12,407 bases of DNA from Limnohabitans sp. (GTDB lineage: Bacteria; Pseudomonadota; Gammaproteobacteria; Burkholderiales; Burkholderiaceae_C), in NCBI GenBank assembly GCA_030729445.1, contig JANQXJ010000250.1, positions 1 through 12,407 of the forward strand, read 5' to 3'. The notes under the pieces are model-generated. The model saw only the letters and a program-made list of their open reading frames with translations. It had not been told where the DNA came from and made no database searches. How positions within the stretch are numbered: the stretch's first letter is position 1; each line of letters starts with the position of its first letter. Position numbers and translations under genes: made by a program. Positions 6,598 to 12,407 of this stretch are shown piece after piece.

Positions 6598-7477
6598 GGA
6601 TCGACCGATTATAGAAAGCCAGCACACCTCGCCTGACTGGTTGGCTCATCTGGGTCAGCCGGTGGCGTCGGGTTTGTTGGCCTGGGAGCAAGCACAGGCC
6701 GATATGTTGCTGGCCGATGTGTTTGGCTACCATGCGGTGCAGCTGGGCTGGCCCGAACTTCAGGCATTGCGCTGCAACCGCATGCCTCACCGCTGGCAGG
6801 CTGGGACTGAGTTCGAATGGCCTCGGGCGAACAAGGCTTTGCACGGCCTTGATCACTTGGAATTCAATCCTTCTGTGACCACCCCTGCGGAAGGCGTTTC
6901 ATCTTTGGGGCCCCAGGTCTGGCTGGACAGTCGGGCTTGGCCATGGCAGGCCGACAGCCTGGACTTGGTGGTCTTGCCGCACACGCTGGAGCGTTCGGCC
7001 GATCCGCACGCCTGTTTACGTGAGGTTGAGCGGGTGCTGATACCTGAGGGGCAGGTGTTGATTACCGGGCTCAACCCCCTGAGTTTGTGGGGATGGTCTG
7101 CGCAGCGCGAGGCTTTGCGAAGCGGTTCAGGGACCTCAGTGCAGAGCCTGATCGCTTACCGGCGCTTGCGCGATTGGTTGCGGCTGTTGGGTTTTGAAGT
7201 GCAGGTCAGCCGCTTTTGGGGCTGGACCCCAGCCCTGTCCAGCGAGCGCTGGTTGCAGCGCATGAGCTGGATGGCGCGTGCCGGTGAGCGCTGGTGGCCG
7301 ATTTTGGGCGGTGTTTATTTGTTAGTGGCCACCAAACGTGTTCCGGGGGGGCATTGGTTGCCAGCGCGGCAGTGGCGCAAGGTACGATCGCCAGCTTCTG
7401 CGCCCGCGCCTGTGGCCCGCTCCGATACTTTTATGAGCCAACTTCAGTCCAAGAAAGATGCTTTTGACCCCCGTTGA
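6596..7477 (+). CDS. yafS: YafS-like SAM-dependent methyltransferase
   Basis: Putative class I methyltransferase (Methyltransf_11 type) with unknown substrate. The 293-residue product resembles E. coli YafS in content and position: LLAWEQAQADMLLADVFGYHAVQLG near the N-terminus (27-51), then WLDSRAWPWQADSLDLVVLPHTLE (109-132), DPHACLREVERVLIPEGQVLITGLNPLSLWG (136-166), and LRDWLRLLGFEV (191-202). The usual glycine-rich SAM-binding motif I near the N-terminus is not evident, as is also true of YafS, so SAM binding is inferred. A tail of about 40 residues rich in Arg, Ala and Pro ends the protein. The ATG at 6596 has a weak AGGG (6581-6584) 11 bases upstream. It diverges from gloB, and its 3' end overlaps rnhA by 20 bases. 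Confidence 0.85.
   Translation: MDRPIIESQHTSPDWLAHLGQPVASGLLAWEQAQADMLLADVFGYHAVQLGWPELQALRCNRMPHRWQAGTEFEWPRANKALHGLDHLEFNPSVTTPAEGVSSLGPQVWLDSRAWPWQADSLDLVVLPHTLERSADPHACLREVERVLIPEGQVLITGLNPLSLWGWSAQREALRSGSGTSVQSLIAYRRLRDWLRLLGFEVQVSRFWGWTPALSSERWLQRMSWMARAGERWWPILGGVYLLVATKRVPGGHWLPARQWRKVRSPASAPAPVARSDTFMSQLQSKKDAFDPR
6608..6613 (-). promoter_or_regulatory. Candidate -10 box for gloB-mltD
   Basis: On the minus strand this is a perfect TATAAT ten bases before the gloB ATG. Transcription would start about four bases before the ATG. No clear -35 box is present 16-18 bases upstream. It lies inside codons 5-6 of the divergent methyltransferase gene if that gene starts at 6596. Confidence 0.45.
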
Positions 7478-7910
7478 AATTTATACCGATGGTGCTTGTA
7501 AGGGCAATCCTGGCCCCGGCGGCTGGGGTGTTCGCTTGCAGGCGGGCCAACATGTTCAGGAGCTGTTTGGCGGCGAGTTGAACACCACCAACAACCGCAT
7601 GGAAATGATGGCCGTCATCGAGGGTTTGCTGGCCCTCAAGCGCCCCTGTCAGGTGACGCTTTACTTGGACAGTGAATATGTTCGCAAAGGCATCACCGAG
7701 TGGATTCACGGCTGGAAAGCCCGAGGCTGGCGCACAGCGGCCAAGCAGCCGGTCAAAAACGCCGATTTGTGGCAAAAGTTGGATGCAGTGGTGTCCTCTT
7801 CTGGCCATCAAATCGACTGGCGTTGGGTCAAGGGGCACAACGGGGATCCGGGTAATGAGCGGGCGGATGCATTGGCCAATCAGGGTGTAGAGAAAGCCTT
7901 GGGGCGCTGA
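7458..7910 (+). CDS. rnhA: Ribonuclease HI
   Basis: Degrades the RNA strand of RNA-DNA hybrids, removing R-loops and primers. The 150-residue product has the full RNase HI active site, numbered here D11 (IYTDGACKGNPGPGGWG), E49 (NTTNNRMEMMAV), D71 (YLDSEYV) and D137 (NERADALAN), plus H127 in the WVKGHNGD loop. It includes the basic-protrusion segment around WIHGWKARGW that is typical of E. coli-type enzymes. It starts inside the last 20 bases of the yafS-like gene in another frame, so translation is probably coupled; the purine-rich AAGAAAG directly before the ATG is a poor ribosome site. In E. coli rnhA also lies between yafS and dnaQ, but in the opposite orientation to yafS. No dnaQ follows here. 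Confidence 0.97.
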   Translation: MLLTPVEIYTDGACKGNPGPGGWGVRLQAGQHVQELFGGELNTTNNRMEMMAVIEGLLALKRPCQVTLYLDSEYVRKGITEWIHGWKARGWRTAAKQPVKNADLWQKLDAVVSSSGHQIDWRWVKGHNGDPGNERADALANQGVEKALGR

Positions 7911-7946
7911 ATCAGCCGCTCATCGGAGTGCCTCATTTCTCCCAAC

Positions 7947-7968
7947 TCGGGGCCTTATCAAGCCCCGA
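7947..7968. repeat. Hairpin TCGGGGC/GCCCCGA after rnhA
   Basis: Perfect seven-base arms (7947-7953 and 7962-7968) enclose an eight-base loop. It starts 37 bases after the rnhA stop and ends where similarity to RND pumps begins. It has no T run, so it is at best a weak terminator; it may instead mark the deletion or rearrangement joint. Confidence 0.45.
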
Positions 7969-7970
7969 CC

Positions 7971-8279
7971 TTGCAGTTGCGCGAGCAAGGCGTGGCGATG
8001 CAAGAAGCCTTGATCAAGGCTTCGGCACAACGCCTGCGCCCGATCTTGATGACGACCGGGGCCATGGTGCTCGGCGCGGTGCCACTGGCCTTGGCCACGG
8101 GTGCGGGCGCGGAAAGCCGCACGCAAATCGGCTGGGTGATTGTGGGCGGCATGAGCCTGGGTACGGTGCTGGCCATCTTTGTGGTGCCGACCATGTATTC
8201 GCTGCTGGCCCGCAAGTCGGTGCCCGGGCCAAACAAAGCAGTGGCGCACGACGAACCTCCGGTGAACGCGGCGCATTGA
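7971..8279 (+). pseudogene. C-terminal remnant of an RND efflux transporter
   Basis: Encodes only the last part of an inner-membrane RND (AcrB/MexF type) pump, whose full form has about 1,000-1,050 residues. The visible part begins at LQLREQGVAMQEALIKA (compare the family's N-Q-L-R-E/D-G-x-x-x-x-E-A), runs through RLRPILMTTGAMVLGAVPLALATGAGAESR, and ends with the last membrane helix IGWVIVGGMSLGTVLAIFVVPTMYSLLAR and a short hydrophilic tail. That is the end of TM10, TM11 and TM12; the porter domains and the other helices are missing. The frame is open back to the rnhA stop, but the codons before 7965 show no RND likeness and there is no ATG with a ribosome site. No internal stop or frameshift has accumulated, suggesting a fairly recent truncation. 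A functional 102-residue protein is unlikely. Confidence 0.85.
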
Positions 8280-8311
8280 GACCATCGTGGTGTGCCAAAA
8301 CTTGGCTTACC

Positions 8312-8345
8312 CATGAAAAAAGCGGCCTCGGCCGCTTTTTTCATG
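8312..8345. terminator. Bidirectional intrinsic terminator
   Basis: A perfect 16-base inverted repeat (8312-8327 and 8330-8345) around a two-base centre, with GCGGCC/GGCCGC as the stem core and six A on the left and six T on the right. It therefore gives a GC stem followed by a T run on both strands. It ends transcription of the RND remnant from the left and of the moaA-mobA-moeA operon from the right, 20 bases past the moeA stop. Confidence 0.93.
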
Positions 8346-8364
8346 TTTGATCGGGTCTTGTGCC

Positions 8365-9675
8365 TCAAAGATGCCCGTCAAACATCATCACATCCACTTC
8401 GTCGCCAACGGCCACGTTGCCTTGGGCGTGGCCCAGCACGATCAGGCCGTTGGCTTGCACCATAGAGCTGAGCACGCCCGAGCCCTGGTTGCCGGTGATG
8501 CTGACCTGCAGTTCGCCTGCCGCGTTGGTGCTGACGATGCCGCGCTGGTATTCGGTGCGGCCGGGTTTTTTGCGCAGGGCCTCGGTGCTTTTGGCTTTGA
8601 GCAGTGGCAAAGCTGGCGCTTGCCATCCCATGAGCTGCTGCAAGGCGGGGCGCACAAAGGCGGCAAAGGTCACCATCACGGCCACCGGGTTGCCGGGCAG
8701 GCCAAACAGCACCGCAGAGCGTTCGCCACGCTCAATGCGGCCCACCGCCATGGGGCGGCCCGGGCGCATGGCGATGCGCCAAAAAGCCACATCGCCCAGT
8801 TTTTTCATCATGGCTTTGGTGTGATCGGCCTCGCCCACGCTCACGCCGCCGCTGGTGATGATGGCGTCGGCCTGCGCAGCCGCATCCATAAAAGCTTGTT
8901 CCAGCGCGGCAGGCTCGTCGCGCACCACGCCCATGTCGATCAACTCGCAGCCCAGCGCCTGCACCAAGCCCGCCACGGTGTAGCGGTTGCTGTCGTACAC
9001 CGCGCCTTCGCGGGGTGCTTCGCCCAGGCTCAGAATTTCGTCACCGGTTGAAAAATAAGCCACTTTGGGCCTGCGCCACACGCTGACGCTGGGTAAACCC
9101 AGACTGGCCAGCAGACCACAGGCGGCGGGGGCCAGGCGCGTGCCCGCACGCAGTGCGGGTTGCCCGGCCATCAGGTCTTCGCCCAAAAGGCGGCGGTTGT
9201 CACCCGTTTGCAGCAAGCCGGGCGGAATCTGCAGGGTGTTGCCGTCCACCTTCACCAATTCTTGGGGGGCCACGGTGTCCAGCCCAGCGGGCATGATGGC
9301 CCCGGTCATGATGCGCACACACTCGCCCGCATTCACCGTGCCTTGCCAAGCGGCACCGGCAAACGCGGTGCCCACCACCGTGAAGGGGGTGGGGCGGTCG
9401 CTCAACAGCTCTGAGCCACGCAAGGCGTAGCCGTCCATGGCGGAGTTGTCGTGCGGCGGCACGCTGATGGGCGAGACCACGTTTTGCGACAGGATGCGGC
9501 CATGGGCTTGCATCAGGGGCACGGTTTCTTGTTCGCGCACCGGTTGCACCAACTGCGCCAAAAAGTCGTTCACATGGCGGGCCGACAGGGCTTGCGGGTC
9601 ATAGCCTTGCAGCCGTTCGGCGATCTCACTGAGTGACGGAGTGGAAGACTGGGCGGTAGACAAGGGCGTGGTCAT
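8365..9675 (-). CDS. moeA: Molybdopterin molybdenumtransferase MoeA
   Basis: Inserts molybdate into adenylylated molybdopterin to make the molybdenum cofactor in the cytosol. The 436-residue product carries family signatures in order: PHDNSAMDGYA (74-84), GECVRIMTGAIMPAGLDTV (117-135), the MoCF-biosynthesis domain with YFSTGDEI (207-214), YDSNRYT (227-233), SGGVSVGEADHTK (275-287) with conserved Asp/Glu residues, and GLPGNPVAVMVTF (325-337), then the small C-terminal domain. The ATG at 9675 is 40 bases after the mobA stop and fits the family length. An upstream reading of 58 more residues would run into mobA and does not look like MoeA. No clear ribosome site precedes the ATG. It is last in the operon, just before a strong terminator. 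Confidence 0.96.
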   Translation of the reverse strand: MTTPLSTAQSSTPSLSEIAERLQGYDPQALSARHVNDFLAQLVQPVREQETVPLMQAHGRILSQNVVSPISVPPHDNSAMDGYALRGSELLSDRPTPFTVVGTAFAGAAWQGTVNAGECVRIMTGAIMPAGLDTVAPQELVKVDGNTLQIPPGLLQTGDNRRLLGEDLMAGQPALRAGTRLAPAACGLLASLGLPSVSVWRRPKVAYFSTGDEILSLGEAPREGAVYDSNRYTVAGLVQALGCELIDMGVVRDEPAALEQAFMDAAAQADAIITSGGVSVGEADHTKAMMKKLGDVAFWRIAMRPGRPMAVGRIERGERSAVLFGLPGNPVAVMVTFAAFVRPALQQLMGWQAPALPLLKAKSTEALRKKPGRTEYQRGIVSTNAAGELQVSITGNQGSGVLSSMVQANGLIVLGHAQGNVAVGDEVDVMMFDGHL

Positions 9676-9715
9676 GGTCGGGGTGGCCAGGGGGGGCAGG
9701 GCGTGGCCAAGGAAT

Positions 9716-10339
9716 TCAGAGGGCTTCGAGCTGTTGTAACTCGGCCAAGGTGTTGGCGTTGGCAAAGGCCTGCGGGTTGTCGCCGGGCAGGTCAAACGGG
9801 ACGATGGCGCAGCGGTGCTGGGCGGTCCAAGCGTCGATTTTGCGGCCACCGCCTTGGATGAACTTCACCAGGCTTTCGAGCAACTCGGTTTTGAGCAGAC
9901 AAAACACCGGCTGCGGGCGCACCGTGCCATCGGCCTCGGGGGCGGCGGCCATGGCCAGGTCGGCGCCATCTGAGTCCAAGGCATGGACAAGGCGCTCCAC
10001 CAGATCGCGCGGAAACAAGGGTGTGTCACAGGGCACGGTGAGCAACAGCGGCGTTTGGCAACGCTCCAGCCCCGTGACAAAGCCCGCCAACGGCCCGGCA
10101 AAGCCGTCGATGCTGTCGGGCCACACCGGCACCCCCAGCGATTCGTAGACAGAGAGATTGCGGTTGGCGTTGATCAGCACCTCTTGCAAGGGCTGGCTTT
10201 GAAGCTGCAAACGCATCAGGGTTTGCAGCGCCAAGGGCAGGCCGTGGAAGTTTTGTAGGCCCTTGTCGATGCCGCCCATGCGCGAGCCGCGTCCGCCTGC
10301 GAGGATGAGGCCGGTGATGCCGGGAGCTTCGTGGTTCAT
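9716..10339 (-). CDS. mobA: Molybdenum cofactor guanylyltransferase MobA
   Basis: Attaches GMP from GTP to molybdenum-molybdopterin, giving the guanine dinucleotide cofactor used by DMSO-reductase-type enzymes such as nitrate reductase and formate dehydrogenase. The 207-residue product has the GTP-binding loop LILAGGRGSRMGGIDKGLQ (11-29), the GPLAG stretch (82-86) and the metal-binding PCDTPLFP (103-110, D105). It starts five bases after the moaA stop. Its Shine-Dalgarno GGAGG (minus strand, 10353-10349) lies nine bases upstream and is formed by the last two Gly codons of moaA. Its presence implies that this organism makes bis-MGD enzymes encoded elsewhere; none is in the window. Confidence 0.95.
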   Translation of the reverse strand: MNHEAPGITGLILAGGRGSRMGGIDKGLQNFHGLPLALQTLMRLQLQSQPLQEVLINANRNLSVYESLGVPVWPDSIDGFAGPLAGFVTGLERCQTPLLLTVPCDTPLFPRDLVERLVHALDSDGADLAMAAAPEADGTVRPQPVFCLLKTELLESLVKFIQGGGRKIDAWTAQHRCAIVPFDLPGDNPQAFANANTLAELQQLEAL

Positions 10340-10344
10340 TCCCT

Positions 10345-11487
10345 TCAGCCTCCGATGTAACTCATCTCCACACGGCGGCCCGGGCCGCTGGCCATGTCGG
10401 GTCCGCGCAGGCCGCGCAGCACCGAATATTGGTCAGTGCGCCCGCGCCAGATGGCGTCCACCGTCTGGGCCAGTGTGTGGTCGTTTTGTGTCGGGTCACG
10501 CAGCAGTTGGCGCAGGTCATAACCCTGGCTGGCAAACAGGCACAAATACAAACGTCCTTCGGTGGACAGGCGTGCGCGGTTGCAGTCGCCGCAAAACGCT
10601 TGGGTCACGCTGCTGATCACACCCACTTCGCCCAAGGCCGAGTCGAACTCGCCTTGGGCATTGGCGTAACCCCAGCGCTCGGCGGTTTCGCCTGGGACTG
10701 AGGGGTCGAGTTGCACCAACGGCAACTCGGTTTGCAAGCGTCGAATCACCTCGGCGCTGGGCAGCACCTCGTCCATGCACCAGCCATTCGTCGCGCCCAC
10801 GTCCATGTATTCGATGAAGCGCAGCACGATGCCCGTGCCCCGGAAATGCCGGGCCATGGGCAAAATTTCGTGTTCGTTGGTCCCGCGCTTGACCACCATA
10901 TTGACTTTGATTGGGCCCAGGCCCGCAGCGCGTGCCGCTTCGATCCCGGCCAGCACATCGGCCACCGGAAAGTCCACGTCGTTCATTTTGCGAAACACCG
11001 CATCGTCCAGCCCGTCCAAACTGACGGTCACGCGTTGCAAGCCCGCGTCTTTCAGGCTTTGGGCCTTGCGGGCCAAGAGCGAGCCGTTGGTGGTCAGCGT
11101 CAAATCGAGCGGCTGGCCGTCTGGCGTGCGCAACGCGGCCAGTTGTTCGATCAGGATCTCGATGTTTTTGCGCAGCAAAGGCTCACCGCCCGTCAGGCGG
11201 ATTTTGCGCACACCCCGGCCCACAAACACGGTGGCGATGCGGGTGATTTCCTCAAAGCTCAGCAAATGGCTGTGCGGCAGGTAGGCGTAGTCTTTGTCAA
11301 AGACTTCTTTGGGCATGCAGTAGCTGCACCGGAAGTTACACCGATCGGTCACGCTGATGCGCAAATCGGTCAAGGGGCGGCGCAGCCCGTCCAGCGGCAA
11401 AGTGCTCAGGTCTTGGCCCGCCATTAGCGTTGGCAAAGGCAGACTGGGATGGCGCTGGTCAACCAGCGGAATGACGCGTTCAGACAT
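10345..11487 (-). CDS. moaA: GTP 3',8-cyclase MoaA (radical SAM)
   Basis: Radical-SAM enzyme that converts GTP to 3',8-cyclo-GTP, the first step of molybdopterin synthesis, acting with MoaC (not in the window). The 380-residue product has the N-terminal SAM cluster motif C50-x3-C54-x2-C57 in TDRCNFRCSYCMP, the SAM-contacting LTGGEPLLRK (98-107), the TLTTNGSLL stretch (130-138), VSLDGLD (155-161), and the second 4Fe-4S cluster ligands C299, C302 and C316 in FCGDCNRARLSTEGRLYLCLF. The invariant C-terminal Gly-Gly ends the protein. An N-terminal extension of about 35 residues precedes the conserved core (LRRPLTDLRISVTDRC). The start at 11487 has no ribosome site; a -10-like CACAAT lies seven bases upstream. 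It heads moaA-mobA-moeA. Confidence 0.97.
   Translation of the reverse strand: MSERVIPLVDQRHPSLPLPTLMAGQDLSTLPLDGLRRPLTDLRISVTDRCNFRCSYCMPKEVFDKDYAYLPHSHLLSFEEITRIATVFVGRGVRKIRLTGGEPLLRKNIEILIEQLAALRTPDGQPLDLTLTTNGSLLARKAQSLKDAGLQRVTVSLDGLDDAVFRKMNDVDFPVADVLAGIEAARAAGLGPIKVNMVVKRGTNEHEILPMARHFRGTGIVLRFIEYMDVGATNGWCMDEVLPSAEVIRRLQTELPLVQLDPSVPGETAERWGYANAQGEFDSALGEVGVISSVTQAFCGDCNRARLSTEGRLYLCLFASQGYDLRQLLRDPTQNDHTLAQTVDAIWRGRTDQYSVLRGLRGPDMASGPGRRVEMSYIGG
10349..10353 (-). promoter_or_regulatory. mobA ribosome binding site within moaA Gly-Gly codons
   Basis: On the minus strand GGAGG is formed by the last two sense codons of moaA (GGA GGC) before its TGA, and lies nine bases before the mobA ATG. 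The essential Gly-Gly tail of MoaA thus also supplies the mobA ribosome site. Confidence 0.65.
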
Positions 11488-11494
11488 GGGTTCG

Positions 11495-11500
11495 ATTGTG
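11495..11500 (-). promoter_or_regulatory. Weak -10-like box for moaA
   Basis: Minus-strand CACAAT, seven bases before the moaA ATG, with no recognisable -35 box 16-18 bases upstream. If used, the transcript would begin at or next to the start codon. Support is positional and weak. Confidence 0.2.
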
Positions 11501-11562
11501 CCCGAGCTAACTGCCGCACTGGCTGAAGACTTTTAATATGTCCCTCTGGGTGCAGACATTTC

Positions 11563-11642
11563 ATTTGTCACCCCGGGCGAAGACCTGGGGGCTATCCCCT
11601 CTGCAATCTGTGGATCCCGTATCGGAGTCCGGGATGACAAAT
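11563..11642. repeat. 80-base inverted-repeat (REP/MITE-like) element
   Basis: The ends ATTTGTCACCCCGGGC (11563-11578) and the complement of 11627-11642, ATTTGTCATCCCGGAC, agree at 14 of 16 positions. Each half folds on its own: CCCCGGG/CCTGGGG (from 11571) with one G-U pair, and ATCCCG/CGGGAT (11614-11619/11630-11635). A GGGG-ctat-CCCC hairpin lies between them. The GTCATCCCGG...CCGGGATCCA pattern resembles dispersed palindromic repeats known from proteobacterial intergenic regions. No transposase is present and it is too short to code. It may stop or slow transcription from the aldehyde dehydrogenase gene into moaA. Confidence 0.65.
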
Positions 11643-11689
11643 ACAAAAGTCCCCATCAAGTTGGTTGAACGTGGGGCAGCGAAGACGAT

Positions 11690-12407
11690 TTAACCGTGCT
11701 GAATGGCCACCGTCTTGAGGGTGGTGAAGCCCAGCAGCGCTTCCAGGCCTTTTTCGCGGCCGTAGCCCGATGACTTGACGCCGCCAAAAGGCAGTTCCAC
11801 CCCGCCCGCTGCGCCGTAGTTGTTGATGAACACTTGTCCGCTGCGCACGCGTTTGGCCATGCGGAACTGGCGACCGCCGTCGCGCGTCCAGATGCCCGCC
11901 ACCAAACCGAAATCAGTGGCGTTGGCCAATTGCACCGCGTGGTCTTCGTCGGTGAAGGCCATGGCTGACAGCACTGGGCCAAACACCTCTTCTTGGGCCA
12001 GGCGGTGCATCACTGGCACATCGCGCAAGAGCACCGGGGCTTGGTAATACCCGCCTGCAGGCACACCGGCTGCGATCTGGCCTTGTGCCACGGTGGCGAT
12101 GCCGTCGGCGCGGGCCTGCTCCAGAAAACCGGTCACACGCTCCAATTGGCTGGCGCGGATCAGGGGCCCCAAGTCCAGGTTCATGGCGGCCGAGCCCACT
12201 TGCAGGCGACCAAAGGCTTCGCCCAATCGGGCCAGCAGGGGCTCGTAAATGCCTTGCTGAATCAACACGCGTGAACCTGCGCTGCAGGTCTGGCCCGAGT
12301 TCTGCACGATGGCATTGACCACGACCGGAATGGCCGCGTCCAGGTCGGCGTCTTCAAAAATGATTTGGGGGCTTTTGCCGCCCAGCTCCAGCGTCACGGG
12401 GCAGTGG
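11690..12407 (-). CDS. Aldehyde dehydrogenase, C-terminal half (partial)
   Basis: NAD(P)+-dependent oxidation of an aldehyde to its acid. The gene enters from the right edge; about 239 codons to the TAA at 11690 are visible, roughly half of a usual 480-500-residue enzyme. Visible features: TLELGGKSPQIIFEDADLD with the catalytic Glu region, SGQTCSAGSRVLIQ with the nucleophilic Cys, EEVFGPVLSAMAF of the cofactor domain, and INNYGAAGGVELPFGGVKSSGYGREKG near the C-terminus, typical of the betaine/aminobutyraldehyde and related broad group. The substrate cannot be assigned. The residues before TLELGG read HCPV, where basic or small residues are more usual. The upstream ATP/NAD fold and start codon are outside the window. 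The 80-base repeat lies 47 bases after its stop. Confidence 0.93.
   Translation of the reverse strand, partial: HCPVTLELGGKSPQIIFEDADLDAAIPVVVNAIVQNSGQTCSAGSRVLIQQGIYEPLLARLGEAFGRLQVGSAAMNLDLGPLIRASQLERVTGFLEQARADGIATVAQGQIAAGVPAGGYYQAPVLLRDVPVMHRLAQEEVFGPVLSAMAFTDEDHAVQLANATDFGLVAGIWTRDGGRQFRMAKRVRSGQVFINNYGAAGGVELPFGGVKSSGYGREKGLEALLGFTTLKTVAIQHG

Larger units (their letters stand above)
11488..11689. other. Intergenic region between the aldehyde dehydrogenase gene and moaA
   Basis: This 202-base stretch has no gene. It contains the 80-base inverted-repeat element (11563-11642), a TTTTAATATG stretch (11531-11540) that could be part of a promoter, and a weak -10-like box beside the moaA start. 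No riboswitch-like structure such as the Moco RNA motif was recognised by eye. Confidence 0.5.

Noticed and set aside
6598..6627. Ten-residue N-terminal extension of GloB
   Set aside because: Glyoxalase II proteins begin close to the MNLIALPAFADNYIW segment, and the extra residues run through the proposed TATAAT box.
7928..8350. Alternative coding frame across the RND remnant region
   Set aside because: The frame from 7971 carries clear RND similarity; the alternatives are low-complexity shadows, and one runs into the terminator.
8347..9051. 234-codon open frame on the plus strand opposite moeA
   Set aside because: His/Ala-rich antisense reading of moeA, starting within the bidirectional terminator area, with no recognisable motifs.
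9676..9849. 58-residue N-terminal extension of MoeA
   Set aside because: It overlaps the end of mobA and has Pro/Thr/Ser-rich non-family sequence; the ATG at 9675 gives a normal MoeA.
11488..11689. Moco riboswitch or another structured leader upstream of moaA
   Set aside because: No recognisable Moco motif was seen; the visible structure is explained by the inverted-repeat element, which lies 75 bases or more from the moaA ATG.

Overview
The window reads as a piece of high-GC Betaproteobacterial chromosome, most likely Burkholderiales and probably Comamonadaceae (Limnohabitans/Rhodoferax-like). This rests on protein style, codon use and gene order and is an inference; no database search was possible. 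It is a housekeeping region with no integrated phage, IS element, CRISPR array or tRNA.

Left part (1-2957). A 4.5S signal recognition particle RNA gene (ffs, minus strand) diverges from a dnaX-ybaB-recR operon (plus strand). dnaX encodes the tau clamp-loader subunit. It carries a run of nine A with an in-frame A AAA AAA slippery heptamer, and both other frames stop within a few codons, so a short gamma form of about 380 residues is predicted. ybaB (nucleoid-associated protein) and recR (recombinational repair) follow closely.

Middle part (2958-7910). A 185-base intergenic region with two perfect dyads precedes an orphan substrate-binding protein of the NMT1/SsuA type with a Tat-like signal peptide, starting at a GTG. 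It converges on a minus-strand pair, gloB-mltD (glyoxalase II and a LysM-containing lytic transglycosylase lipoprotein), joined by an ATGA stop/start overlap. gloB diverges from a YafS-like methyltransferase gene with interlocking start codons (shared CATG), and rnhA (RNase HI) overlaps the end of that gene. The order mltD-gloB-yafS-rnhA is the same as in E. coli, but the dnaQ that would be expected next is absent. In its place is a remnant of the last ~100 residues of an RND efflux pump, beginning at a hairpin.

Right part (8312-12407). A strong bidirectional terminator separates the remnant from a minus-strand molybdenum-cofactor operon, moaA-mobA-moeA. Upstream of moaA is an 80-base inverted-repeat (REP/MITE-like) element, then the C-terminal half of an aldehyde dehydrogenase gene that runs off the window edge.

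The sequence shows no convincing new multi-gene system. The points most worth a second look are the dnaX recoding site, the palindromic leader of the orphan binding protein, the interlocked gloB/yafS starts, the RND remnant, the 80-base repeat, and a recurring pattern of -10-like boxes placed almost directly against start codons.
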